From: Candidatus Roseilinea sp.
Lineage (GTDB): Bacteria; Chloroflexota; Anaerolineae; J036; Brachytrichaceae
Direction: 5' to 3'
Length of the DNA stretch: 64,000 nt
NCBI GenBank assembly: GCA_026003755.1
Contig: BPHV01000001.1
Location: forward strand, 1,338,393 to 1,402,392
Below the pieces are notes generated by a model. The model was not told the DNA's origin. It was given only the letters and a program-made list of their open reading frames with translations, and made no database searches. Position numbers and translations under genes: made by a program. Numbering within the stretch: the stretch's first letter is position 1; every line of letters begins with the position of its first letter. Shown here piece by piece: positions 1 through 13,000 of the stretch.

Positions 1-1086
1 CAGCCGCGCCTGGTTGAACGCAAACGCCCCGCCGCCTCGCTCGCCGGCGGTGTTGCTCACAAAGGACACATGGCGCAACGCAGCCAGATCGCCGAAGGAA
101 GACTGGTTGAAATACGCGCCGCCGCCGTGCATGGCCGCGCTGTTGCTGTAGAACGTGGTGTCGGTCAGCCAGGTGACCCAGTTGAAATGCGCGCCGCCGG
201 TGCTCAGCAAAGTAGCCTGATTGTGCGCAAACGCCACGTCCTGCGCGTGCGTCTCGTTGCTGAAGATCGCCCCGCCGATGCCCCGCGCGATGTTGTGGGT
301 AAAGGTGACATGGCGCAGCGTGGCGCGGTTGTCAAAGCGCGCGCCGCCGGCCTGGGTGCTGGCCGCGTTGCCGGCAAAGGTGCTGCTCAACACCGTGGCC
401 GGCGCGTTGAAGCCAAAATTCGCCCCGCCGCCATAGCCCGCGCTGAAATCCGTCGCGGTGTTGCTGAGGAACGCCGATGCAACAATCCAGACCTCGGCGT
501 TGAACGAGGCCCCGCCGCCGCGATAGCGCGCGACGTTGCTGACGAGCGCGCTGTGCGTCACCGTCGCCGGCCCGCCCACGTACAGCCCGCCGCCGGCGCC
601 GTTGGTAGCCTCGCTCCCGCGGATCACCACGTTGCTGATCACCCCCGCCGACTCCAGCGCCACCCCACCGCCGGACTCAAACGGGTTGGTCCAGCGCCCG
701 CCCTGCACGATCAGGCTCTCCAGCGTAAGCGGCTGCGTGGCATACACCACCCGGCCGGCCTGCTGCGCGTCCAGCACAGTCGGGTGCGCGTCCGGATCGC
801 TGAGCGCCCAGTTCGTGAGGGTGTAGCCGCCGCGCAAGGTGAGCGGCTGGCCGATGGCGACCACCTGCGCGCCGCTCACACCCGCGCACACGCCGGCGAC
901 TTTCACCACGTCGCCGGGCGCCGCCGCGCCCACCGCATCGCGCACCGCCTGCGCGTCAGGGCTGGAATACACCGTCGTCCCGTCAATCGTGGCAGAGCAC
1001 TGCTGCGCCCTGGCCGCCTGCGCGCCCAGCCCCAGCGCCGCGGCCAGCCCCGCGCCAACCCACAGCAGCTTCATTCCGCGTCTCAT
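1..1086 (-). CDS. Secreted beta-helix (polymorphic outer membrane-like) repeat protein, N-terminal part
   Basis: The frame is open from an ATG at 1086 to the window edge (362 residues seen). It begins with a signal peptide (charged MRRGMK, then a hydrophobic Ala/Leu/Gly stretch, cleavage near AARAQ). After about 100 residues it becomes a run of short repeats with recurring pieces such as GGG, SNT, LxxVTF and FxxN, the pattern of right-handed parallel beta-helix proteins with Chlamydia Pmp-like GGA(I/L) and FxxN motifs. The product is probably exported and surface-exposed, perhaps adhesive. The start codon overlaps the stop of the giant upstream gene (ATGA), so the two are likely translated together. 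The 3' end lies outside the window. Family fit is good, but function is not predictable from sequence. Confidence 0.8.
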   Translation of the reverse strand, partial: MRRGMKLLWVGAGLAAALGLGAQAARAQQCSATIDGTTVYSSPDAQAVRDAVGAAAPGDVVKVAGVCAGVSGAQVVAIGQPLTLRGGYTLTNWALSDPDAHPTVLDAQQAGRVVYATQPLTLESLIVQGGRWTNPFESGGGVALESAGVISNVVIRGSEATNGAGGGLYVGGPATVTHSALVSNVARYRGGGASFNAEVWIVASAFLSNTATDFSAGYGGGANFGFNAPATVLSSTFAGNAASTQAGGARFDNRATLRHVTFTHNIARGIGGAIFSNETHAQDVAFAHNQATLLSTGGAHFNWVTWLTDTTFYSNSAAMHGGGAYFNQSSFGDLAALRHVSFVSNTAGERGGGAFAFNQARL

Positions 1087-4000
1087 TCCGCCCTCCGCGC
1101 CAACGGCAGATACAGGCGATAGGCACCGGGGATGAGCACACGCACCACGATCGGCGGGTCGTCCAACAGCGCCTGCGCCCCGGCCTCACCCTGCGCCGTC
1201 TCAGCCGCAACGCTCACAGCCGACATCGTCAGCGCGCCCAGCGCCGGGTCGGGCCGGCCGATGTGCACGAAGAACCACTCATCCGGCTCAGGCAGGCCGT
1301 CGTCCAGGATCGGCACGCTGATGGTCTTTTGCGTCTCGCCCGGCGCAAAGACCAGCACGCCGGCGGTGTAAGCGTAGTCGCTGCCGGCCTGCGCGGTGCC
1401 ATCCACCGTGGCATAGGTTAGACCCACCGCCATGGGCAGCGGCATAGCCAGCGCGACGGTGATCATCGCGCTGCCCTCCGCCTCCACGCCGGTAACTTGC
1501 AGCGGGTTCACCTGCGCCGGCGGCATCGTGATCGTCACCGGCAGCGTCAGGCTGATCTGCCCGTTGGCGTTCCACACCCGCACCGTGGCCAGATACACCC
1601 CCGGCGCGTCGTAGGCATGGGTTTGGTTCTGGCCCTGCAACTGCACGCCGTCGCCGAAGTCCCAGGCAAAGGTCAGCCCGCTGCCGCCGGAGGTGGTGGC
1701 TGTGAACTGCACAGCCTGCCCGACCGAGGCCGGCGCCAGCGCGCCGGCGCTCAGCCCAATCGGCGGGGCATCGGTGATCACCAGCGCGACGCTGGCGACC
1801 TGCGCGCCGAGCAAGTTGAACGCGGTGACGATGGCGGTGTAGGTCCCAATTGCGCCGTAGGCATGGTTGACCGACGCACCATAGGCCAGATTGCCGTCGC
1901 CCAGATCCCAGGTAAAGCTGACCGGCCATCCCGCATCCAGCGCAGCAGCCAGGAATGTCGGCTGGCCGAGGAAGGTCGGCCCGCTGGCCGTGGCGCTCAG
2001 GCCGGCGATGGGTTGCTGCACCACCACGCCGGTGGTCGCCGTTTGCTGGTTGAGCAAGTTGGTAGCGGCGACGGTGGCGGTATAGCTGCCGGGCAACGCA
2101 TACACATAGGCAACCGTCGTGCCGGTCAGCGTGGCGGTCACCCCATCGCCAAAGTCCCAGACGTAGGTGATCAGGTTGCCGCCGGACTGGCTGGCGGTGA
2201 ACCAGGTTGGCGCGCCCAGCGCCGTCGGGCTGCTGCTGGCGGCAGCCAACCCGACGATGGGCACCACCGCGCTGACCACAATCTGCCGGGTCAGCGTCAG
2301 GGAGTGCACGCCCAGGCCAAACGGATAGTCCAGGTCATTTTCGATCACCGCCGTGGCGGTGTAGAGGCCGGGCGCGCTGAAAACCCACGTCTTCTGATCC
2401 AGCCGATGGTTCGGCCAACCGCCGTAGGCGTCAACGATGCCATCACTGTCGAAGTCGTAGGAGAAGTTGAGCGGGTAGCCGCCGCTGGTGGTGAGCGTGA
2501 AGGGCGTGGGCACGCCGACGGCGGTGTAGGCCGGCGCGTCGAAGGCAAAGCTCAGGCCGGTCTCGGTGATGCTTTGCCGCGCGCGCACGAACGTGGTGCG
2601 CGGTCCGATCTGGCCGGCGCGATTAAAGGCCGTGACGGTGATCGGGTCCACCTCGCCGCCCACGCTGTAGGTATGCGAGAACACCGCATAGCGCCAGACC
2701 GCCCCGCCGCCGTCCACCATGAACAGGTCGGCCGGCCGAGTGACCACCACGCCGTCGGCCCAGTTCACGGCCACCTGCGCGTTGCTGGCGGTGCCGGTGA
2801 GATAAACGTGCATGGTGAAAGGCTGGCCGGCCAGCGCCTCGCCGTAGCCGTCCATGGTGGCCTCGAACCACAGGGGGAACATGTCGCGCCAGGCCGGCGT
2901 TCCCTCTTGCAGCGCGATCGGCAAACTGGCGACGACCGCGCCGGCGCTGTTCGCAGCAGTCACCACGGCGGTGAAGACCGTGAGCGCATAGGCCGGGCTG
3001 AACGGCACGTTGTACACATGAGCCACCGTCGGGCCATAGGCCAGGTTGCCATCGCCCAGGCTCCAAGTGAAGCTCACGTTTGTGCCGCTGCTGACCGTCG
3101 CCGTCAGATGCACCAGGCCGTCCGGCCCCGGCGGCTGTGGCGCATCCGAGGCGAGCGCCAGGCCCAGGATGGCGCGGTCGCGCACTTGCGCCGTCGCCGC
3201 GGCCTGGTTGTTGGCCGGCAGGTCGTCGCGCGCGCTGGTGGTGACAAAAACGGTGTGCGTGACCACAGCGCCGATGGGCAGGGGATCGCTCAAGACGGCC
3301 AGCACGGTAATCTGGCGGCCGGCGCCGGGCGCCAGCGTCCCAAGCGTGGCGCTGATGCCATTGGCGATCAGCGCGCACGAACCATACTGCGCCTCGCACA
3401 GCGTCAGGCTGATGGCGGCGTGCGCGGTGCTGGTCACCTGCACCCCGCTCGCGTTCAGCGGGCCGAGGTTAGTCACCAGGATGGTGTAGGTCAGCAGGTC
3501 GCCCGCGATCAGCCCGTCGGCGGTCGTCACGACATGGGCAACGGCCAGGTCGGCCACCGGCTGGACCACCGTCACCGTCGGCGATTGGGCAAAAGCCAGG
3601 CCGGCCCAGGCGCCATAGGCGCTGGCCGTGAGCACGAAGCTGAAGTTGGCGATGTCGGGCGCGAAGACGGCGAACACCTGCGCGCCGCCGGCCCCCACGC
3701 CCAGCGTGTGACAGACGAACGACATGCCGCTGGCCGTCTCCAGCGTGCGCGTGATGGCGCACCGCTCCGGCCAGTAGCCGACGTTCTCCCAAACCGCGAC
3801 CGGGCTGAGGTTGAGCGGAACCGGGATGGTGATGCGCCGCAAGACCACGTCCGGCCCGTCGCGCGTGATGTTGATGGTGAAGGTGATCAGTTGATCGGCC
3901 GGCAGCGGGTTGTCGGAAGGCGTGATGGAGAGATGCAGCGTGGAGGGATAGGTGATCTGCACCGGCGCAGTGATGCTGTTGTTAGCCGGCGCGGGGTCAG

Positions 4001-7000
4001 GCGTCGGGAACGTAGATAGCGACGCCACGCTGGCCGTCACCACCCCCGCGCCCGGCGGGTCGGCGCTAAAGCTCAGCGTCGCGGTCAACATGCGCGACTC
4101 GCCGGGGGCCAGCGCGATTGCCATCTGGCACACCAGCGCGCTGACGTTGCTACAGGCGTAGCTATCGGGCAGGGTGTAGAAGGCGTTCAGCGCGTCGCTC
4201 GCCGTCAGCCAGAAGTGCGGCTGCACCAGCGTAGAGGGGCCGGCGTTGGTCACCCACACGGTGTAGGTCAGGCTGCCCAGGTGCACCACTTCGGTCGCCG
4301 CCGGCGCCAGGGTGAGCTGGTAATCGGCCTGCGTCTGCACGGCGTTGGCCTGGGCGAGCTGGTTATCGGCCGGATTCAGATCGTATAGCGCGCTGGAGAG
4401 GGTGATGGCGCGCTGGATGAACTCGTCGGGCGTGAACTGCTCCAGGTCGTGTTGCACGGCCGTCACCAAGGTGAGCGTGTGCGGCTCGCCGGGGGCGAGG
4501 GCGGCGTAGGTGATCACCGCCGTTGCGCCGCTCACGGCGCATACGCCGCCGCCCGTGGCGCTGCACGATGTGATCGGCGGGGCCGGGTTGCTGTGGAACA
4601 CCGCAAGCGTCGCCGTGGTGGTGATGACGACATCGGGCGCGGTTTGCTGGCCGTCGTTGCGCACCACGACGGTGTAGGTCATCGGCAGGCCGGCGGTGGG
4701 GGTAAGCGGCGCGGCGCCGAAGGACACCACGCGCAGGTCGGTGTTGCCGACGATGCTCACGTCGGTCTGCGCCGCGTTATTGGCCGGCGCGGATTCAATC
4801 GCCAACGGCCCCGGCCAGGCGCGGGCCGACACGCGCACCAGCTCGCCATGCGTCAGTCCAAGCGGCACCGACGCCGTGAACACCACGCGCAGCCGCGCCG
4901 TGTTGATCCAGTTGCTGTCCATATCCACCGTCGCCGTCAGCCCGCCGGCGTCTGCCACGCAGGTCGCGCCGGCAACCGGCGCATCGTCGCTCTGCCGGCG
5001 CACCTGGCAGCCGGTGAAGGGCAAGGGCGCGCTATCCAGCAGCCGCAGCGCCGCTGCCGTGATCACCACGCCGGGCGCGTCGGCCAGGGCGGCCGCGTTG
5101 GTCACCAGGACGTGGCCGGCCAACGCCAGGCCGGCCACCGGCAGGTTGGTCGGCGCGACCACCCCGGCCTGCACATCCACCGACGGCGTGATGCGGGTTG
5201 TGGCCTGGGCGACGTAGCCGGCCGGGAGCTGCGCGTTGCCGGCGCGCACGCGCGCCGTGCTGGTGATCGTCTGCGCCGGATACCAGCCCAGCGTCAGCGC
5301 GGTCACGGTGATCCGCTGCGCAGCGCCGATGGTCATGCTGGGCAAGGTGCAGGTGAGCAGGCGCGTGTGCGACGTGTCGCAGCTCATGCCCCACCAGTCC
5401 GCCGAAGCGCGGTCGGTATCGCTCAGCGCGTGCGTCAGCGTCACCGGCCCGGCAGCCTCGATGCCGGTGTGGGTGAACACAATCGTGTAGGTGAGCGTGT
5501 CGCCGCTGACCGCGCTGGCCGGCCCGTCCACCTGCACGTCAAACGCCGACCAGCCGATCACGCTCAACGGGGCGGTGGTGGTCACCGCGCTGCCGCCGTC
5601 GGCGCGCGCATACGCCGTGTTCACCACCGTCTGCGAGCTTACTGGCGCGGTGAAGATCACGGTCACATCGGCGGCGCTGCCCGGCATCAGCGGCGGGCGG
5701 CGCAGGGCGTTTAGGATCACGCCCAACCGCGTTGCGTCGGCCTGGCCGTAGAACGGCAAGGTCAGGTAGAAGGCTCGCTTGGCCGGGTGCCACACGCCGA
5801 CCGAGTGTTTGGGCGCGCCGGACTCATACCAACGCACCACCGTCTGCGCCGCGCCGGTGGGCGTCAACACATCGGCGTTGTTCATCCCACTGACGCTCAT
5901 CACGCCGAAGCCGGCGAACAACCCCACGCCGACGGCCTGATCATTCAGAGAGGGCAGCCCGTCAATCGCCAGCGCGTCCACGCCCAGCGTCTCGGTCATG
6001 AAGCGGGTCAGGCCGCCGCGCGCGTTGGCATAGCCCTGGCTGTCCAGCAACAGGCTGCCGCCGTTGGTCAGGTACTGCATCAGTTGCGCTTCGTCGTTGG
6101 CGCTGGGGCCGATGCCGGTCGGATGGCCGGCCTGCACCTGCGACACCCAAATCACCAAGTCGTAGGCCGACATGAACGCCGCGCTGGGGCCATCGTTGGT
6201 GCCCGTGACCACCACGCGATCCCACGCCACGTTCAGCGCGTTCAGCGCGTTTTCGTAGAAGAGCGTGAAGTTGCCGGCGTCGTCGTTGACCAACAACGCG
6301 CGGCGCGGCAGGCCGGTGAGGGCGCACTGCACCACCCCGCCGGCAGCCAGACAGCGCCGCGCCTGACCGTTGATGAGCGCCTCGGCGTCCGCAAAGGCGT
6401 GGCCGGACGGCACGGGGTCGGTGAGCACCAACCCATGCGCTGCGGAAGGCCCGTCGTTGATCAGCGTGATGGCGTAGGGGATCGGCTGGTTAACCAGCCC
6501 GCCGCCCAACGCCTGCTTCGACAGGCGCAGGTTGGCCTGCGCGGTGACCGTCAGCGTCAACGGTGCGGCCAGATTGTCGCCCGGCGCGGTGTCGTTCACC
6601 GTGGTGGTCACCCCGGCGCGGGCGATCAGCAGCGTGCCGCTCACCAGCGCCGGATGGGTCATCAGCGGCAGATGCACGGTCAAGGAATCGCCGGCGGCCA
6701 GCGTCGGCACGCTGAGGGTGATGGCCAATTGCCCATCGCCCCACGCGCCGCCGGCGACATCCAGCGCCGCGCCCGGCGCGCCGAGGATCTGCGCCGCACC
6801 CGGCGCGAGCGCCATGCCCTGCGGCTGCATGCCCGGCCAGCCGGCGAACTGCCAGCCGCTCAACGTGACGGTGATCAGCATGTCTGCCGGCTGCGGGCCG
6901 CTGTTGGCCGCCACCAGGGTCAGGGTGGCGCCCAATCCGGCGGTGATCACGGGGGCCGGCGCGGAGAGGGCAACTAGGGCCGGGTTGGCGTTGCCCGAAG

Positions 7001-10000
7001 CCACAAACTGCGCCGTGGCGCTGCGCAGCGCCGACTGGTCACTCTGCCGCCAGAAGGTCAGCGCCTTTTGACCGCCGCCGGTCGCCGTCACGGTCACCAC
7101 CACGCCGGCGCTGTTGCCCACGTTCAGCGTGGCGGCCGTGCAGGTGATCACGCCGCCGGAATCGGCGCAGCTTAGGCCGTCGCCGGCGTAGCCCACCAGC
7201 GCCGCGCCGGCCGGCAGGGCGGCCGTCAAGGCCACGCCGGTCGCGGCAACCGGCCCGGCGTTGGTGATGCGAGCGGTGACGCTGAGGTCGTTGCCCACCT
7301 GCACGCTTGGCGCGGCAGCCTGGGCCAGCCCTTGCAGCGCCGTCGAGACCAGGACGGTGTAGTTCACATTGGCGCCGGCCAGGGCAGCGTTGGAGGCCTG
7401 GGCCTGCGCGATGTTCGTCTGCGCGCCGACGGCGTTGGGCGCGCCCGCCACGGTCAGCGTGGCGGTCTGGCCGCCGGCCAGGCTATAGGCCGGCAGGGCG
7501 AGCGTCTGCACCGCCTGCGTGAGCAACGCGGCCAGCACATTCGGCTGGTTGACCGACAAGCCCACCACCGGCGCAAAGCCCAGCATCAGCGTGCGGGCGG
7601 TGTACACCGCCGCCGGGTGGTTGCCGGTGTCCAGATAGGTCAGGCCGACCGCGCCGCCGGACAAGGCTGGCGCGTAGCTGGGTTGGTAGTCGGTAGCATT
7701 TGCCAGGGCAAAGACGCCGGCAAAGGCGTTGACGCCGGTGAAGCCGCGCTGGAAAGCAAGATCGTAGGCCATCTTGACCTGGAAGCCGGCTGGGTCCACC
7801 CGCAACGTCTCGGAGAGCAACGCCGCCGCCCAGGGGCGCAGCGTGGACGGATAGGCCGGATCGGCGAAGGCGCTGGCCCACGACGTGCCCAAGATCAGGC
7901 GTCCGCCGCCTGCCACGAAGGCGGCCAGATGGCGCGCGTCGCGCGCGTTTGGCCCTTGATGGGTCGGGTCGGCCTTGGTCCAGCTATCCCACAGCACCAG
8001 GTCGTGATTCAACATCTCGGCGGCCGTCGGGCCGTCGGCAGCGCCGTAGGCCTCGAACACGCTCACCTGCCAGCCGTTGGCCGCCGCGATCTCGTTCAGG
8101 CGCAAGCGACGCCAGTAGCTGCTGCTGGATTCGTTGTCGTCCACGTAGAGCAGGCGCAGCGGCCGGCGCACCGCGCAGCTCAGCGTTGCGCCCAGCGCAC
8201 AATTGGCGTTCATGGCGGGCTGAGCGGCCAGGCTGTAGGTCAGCACGGCGTAGCCGGCGGGCAGCGCGTCGGTCAGCACCAGGTCGCGCAGCAGCGCCCC
8301 GCCGGTGTTGGTGACGCGCACGGTGAAGGTGAGCGGGTCGCCGGCGAAGAGCGTCGCCGCCGAGGCGGACTCCGTCTGCGCGGACTTGTGGATCGCCAGG
8401 GCGCTCTGCGCCGTGGTGGTGTGGACGACCTGGGCGACAAGCGTGGAATGCGCCGGACGGTTCACGCCGGTGCTGGTCACCTGGCCGGCGAGCGCGATGG
8501 CCACGCCATCGTTCAGGCCGGCCGGGACAAGCGCGCTCAGCGTGAGGGTGTGCTGCGCGCCGCGCGCCAGCGTCGGCCAAGCCACGCGCACATCCAAACC
8601 GTCGAAAGCGCAGCTCACGCCGCCGGTGACCTGGCAGAGCGGCGCAGCGAGCAAGACCGGCCAGGCCACCGTCAAGGTGGTGGGCTGGGTCGCCGTCAGG
8701 CCGCCGCTGTTGCGCAGGGTCACCTGCCAGGTGAGCGGCAAGCCGGGGGTAATCGGCGCGCCGGCCGGCAGGACGAGGCCATCGGCCTCTACCCGTTGCG
8801 CGCCCAGGTGCAGGCGCACGGTGTCCAGCGTGTATACGAACGTGTGCATCAGCGACGCGCTGCGGTTATCGGCGCGATCCCAGGCTTCCACGGTGAGGGT
8901 ATAGACGCCATACGCGCCGGCCGGCAGGGTCGGGGTGAGCACCCACTGCCCGCCGGCGACCGTGGCGGTGTAGGCGGTGATGACGCCGGCGCTGTTCATC
9001 AGCCAGCCGCGCACCACGCGCAGCGCGCCGTCGCTCACCAGGCCGGTGATCACCGCCTGGTTCACCGGCGCCGCCCCGAAATCCACGTCGAACACCGGGC
9101 TGAGCGCCTCGGTGACGGTGATGATGGGCGGCACGGTGTCCACCCAGGCCGTGCGGGTGAGCAGGGCGCTGCGGTTGCCGACCGCGTCCAGGCCGTACAG
9201 CTCCAGCACCTGCGAGACGGCGTCGCCCTCGCGCAGGAAGGCCAGCTCGGTGTCCAAAGCCAGGGCGGTGGCAAATTCCGTCGCCTCCAGGGCGCGCGTC
9301 TGTTCGGGCAAACAGGCCGCTTGTTCGGGCAAGCGGGCGCAGGCCACAATGCGCCGCGCCTCGCGTTCGTCGTTCAGGACGCCGCGCAGCGGGATGACGC
9401 CTCGCCCGGCCTCGGTGCGGCCGTGGTTGCCGAAGTAGCCGTTCGCCAGCAGGCTCTCGGTCTGCGCATCCAGCGTCAGGGTTGGGGCGGCGTTGTCCAC
9501 CTGGCGGCTGCCGATGACCGTCCAGCCGCTGTGGTTGCCCCAGATGTCGGCAGCGCGCACGCGCACGGCGACGGCGCCGCTCATGCCGTTCAAGTTGACG
9601 ATGCACGACCAGCTCACGCCGCCGTTGCCGGCCGGCTGGGGGCAGGTCTGCGCCACGGGCGCGCCCACGCCGGGTTGCACTTCCACCGTCACCACGGCCA
9701 GCGGAGAAAGGTCGAACGCCGCGCCGCTGAAGGTGTTGGTGAGCGGATTGACCCAGCTCAGCGGCGACGAGACGCTCAGGCTGACCGGCGCGGTGATGTC
9801 AATCAGATAGCGCAGGGCGAACCAGTCGTAGGCCCGGCGCGGCGCGTCGCGCAGCGCCACGTCGAACTGGGCGACGCCGCTGTTGCCGGTCAGGCCGGTG
9901 AGGGTGAGCACGCTGCCCGCGCCGGGGGCGACGGCGGGCGGGGTCAGCGTCTGGGCATTGCCGCCGCTCAGGGCGAGCGCGCCGTCGGCGACCACGTTGA

Positions 10001-13000
10001 AGCTCAGGCCATCGGTGGCGGCGCTGCCGGCGTTGGTAACGCTGAGGGTAAACGTCACGGCGCGGTTGGGGCCGATGGTGGGCAACGCCGCGCCGGGCGG
10101 CTGAGGCAGGTCGGCAAGGGCCGGCGGCAGGTCGGCCAGCCAGGCGCGCGCGCCGACGGTGACCGTCGCGCCGTCCGGTGTGGTAGTCGCCGCCTGCACG
10201 GCGACGCGCGCATCCGAGGCGACGAAGCGGCCTGCGTTGGGGCGCACACCGTTGGCTGCGGCGTTCCAGCGCAGGTAGGCCGTGGGCGTGATCGTGGACA
10301 GAGGCGCGCCCCACAGATCGCCTTCGGGCGAGGGGTTGGGCATCCAGGCCATCACGCGGCCGTTTTCGGCCAGGGCCACCGCCAACAGGCCGAACGGCGT
10401 GCTGGCCGGCGCCAAGACGCCCAGCGCCGTCCATAGCAGGCGCAGGTCGGTGCGCGGGGCGTCGCCGGGGATGAAGGCGAACTCGGCGCTGTTCAGCTCG
10501 CGTTGCGCCTGCCAGGCGCTGCCGCTCCAGACGTAAAGGGTGGCCGTCTGGGGCGAGACAACGCGCACGGCGTAATCTGGGCGCATGGGCAGGCTGGCCG
10601 GCTGATCGGGGCCGAGCGGCTGTTCGGGCATGGCGACGCGGTTGAGCGGGTCGCGCGTTGCGCCGCCGGTCTGGGTGTCGAAGAAGAGCCACAGGTCGCC
10701 GTCGCTGGCCCAGTTGCCGCCGGTGTAGGCCAGGCGCAACGCCAGGGCATCCCAGGTGACGTAGAACGCCTGCGGGCATTGTGTGGCCGTGACCACATCG
10801 CCGCAGCGGGCGCGCGGGTGCGCCCCCACCTGCGTGGCCCCCGACTCCAGCCAATGGCTGAAGCCCAGCGTGGTCACGTCGGGCGTGGTGGGGGCGTCCA
10901 CGATGATCGGGCCGAGCGTCTGCCGGCTGCCGTTGCCGTGCGCGTCGCGGGCGGAGAGATGGGCAAACCAGGTCTGCGCTTCGCCGGTGGCGCGGTCGAG
11001 CCGGCGCGGCTGATTCGGCAGCAGCACGGTGGAGGGCGCAAAGGATGCCGATTGCGTCCAGCCGGCCACGTAATCCTGCACGCCAGCCGGGTCGCTCGCC
11101 TCCGTCCAGACGAGCGCCAGGGTGGGCGCGCCGTTGCGAATGGCCAGGCCGGTGGTGATGGGGAACAGCATCGTGCCGCTGACGAGCAACAGGCTGGTCG
11201 TCACCAGGGCCGGCGGGACGATGTCCACGGTGAGCAGTGCGGCAAGGGCTGTGGTGCGGTTGGCGGCGTCCAACGTGACCGCGTTAACGGTGATGCCGGC
11301 GGGGTTATAGGCGTTTGGCGCCTGGACGAGATAGCGCCAGGCATGGCGGCGCGCGCCGTTGGGCGACACATCCACGCCGTCGTCTAGGCTCGCCAAGCCG
11401 GACTCGTTCAGACCGCCGGGGCCGCCGACGGTGACGGTGAGCGCGCGCAGGTCGGCGAAGGCCGTCACCAGCCCGCTGACGAAGAACATGCCCTCGCCCG
11501 GCGAGGCGCTGCCGGTGATGAGCGGCCCGCTCAGCGCCAAGTGCGGCGCGGTGATCGCCACGGTCAGCGAGATGGGCGCGGTCTGGGTCTGCACGCGGCC
11601 ATAGACATCCTCGATCACCGAAGCCAGCACGTGCCGGCCGGGGATGGGCGTCCAGGTGGTCGTCCAGACCGGGTTGGTTTGGTTGAGGATGGGGCTGACC
11701 AGAGCCGGCGCGCCGTTGACGGTGACGGTGATGCGGCGCACCGGCTCGCTGGCGTTGGCCGCCACGCCGATCGGCACAGGGGCCAGGCTATCGCGGGTGG
11801 CGCCGTTGGTGGGCGTGACCACCGCCGATTCAAGCACCAGCGGCGGGCGCACGCGTATGCTGACCGTGCCGGTGACGAGGCCGCCGCGATGGTCATCCAC
11901 TTCGTAATCCAGCCGGTCGTAGCCAGAGAAGCCGGCGTCGGGCGCGTACGCCAGCACCGGCGCTGTGATCACGCGGCCGGCCGGCCAGCCGCTCAGCGCG
12001 CCGCGCCCGAAGGGGGTGAGGATGCGCAGGCTCAGCGGGTTGCGGTCGGCGTCGGTCACGTTCAAGGTAAAGGTGATCGGCGTGTTGATGTCGGTGAACA
12101 GCGCTTGGGAATTGGCCGCCGGCCGGTGGTTCACGTCCAGGGCGAAGGTCTGCAACCCGTCGAAAGGCGAATTCACATTAGCCGTCTCGGTGACCACATC
12201 TTCGAGCGAGAGGAAGAGCGTGTTGCTGATGTTGATGCGCTTGATGTTGAGCGTCTGCCAATCCACAAAGTACAGCTTCAGCGTTGGGCTGTAATGGGTG
12301 GGGTTATCCACATACAACCTGAACCAGCTTGAGGAGGCGCTTCGCAACGGCTGAGTCGGCGCGAAGAGCGTGGTGACGGTGTAGAAGTTCGGCGCGCCGA
12401 GGGTCGAGCCGTCGTTGACGGCGCTGAAGTTGCCCGGATAAGGCGCAGCATACAGCCGTCCGCCGTTGCCCCACCAGAAAATCTGGCGCGAGACGGGATC
12501 AACAGCAACGCCGAGCTGCGTCCAGAAGGGCGGGCGGTCGAACCCGTAAATGCGATTGTCGAAGTAGCTGAACGACGCAGGGCGCGGGTCGCCGATGTAG
12601 CCCTGGAACGTGCCATTCGGCAACAAGAAGCGCAGGCGGGCGCTCTCCGGCGTGCTGTCGGTGAAGAAGTAACGATCGAATTCGCCGTCGCGGGCGAACA
12701 GGCGCTGATTCTGCCAGTCATAGGCCAGCGCCCAGCCCAGCCGATGCGGCAGGGTGACGGTGACGTACTGGCCGGTCCAGGTGTTGAGCCGGCCCAGCAC
12801 ATTGGTGTAATCAATGCGATAGAGCCACCCGTTGAGCGGATCGAAGGCCATGTCTTGCGCCTGCACGCCGGGCGGCAGGGTAAACGTGGCGCTCACCGCG
12901 TTCGTGTTCAGGTCAATCACATCCACGCGCAGCGCGTCGTCGTAGTACACCACCAGCAAGCGCCCGTTGGCCGAATCGGGGAACATCCAGCCCACGCTGC

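Noticed and set aside
1497-4019. 840-codon plus-strand frame opposite the PKD region
   Set aside because: Same reason; composition typical of a third-position GC shadow.
7332-10436. 1034-codon open frame on the plus strand inside the giant gene
   Set aside because: Antisense shadow of a high-GC gene; Arg, Gly, Ala and His-rich with no domain-like sequence, and the minus-strand frame is plainly the coding one.
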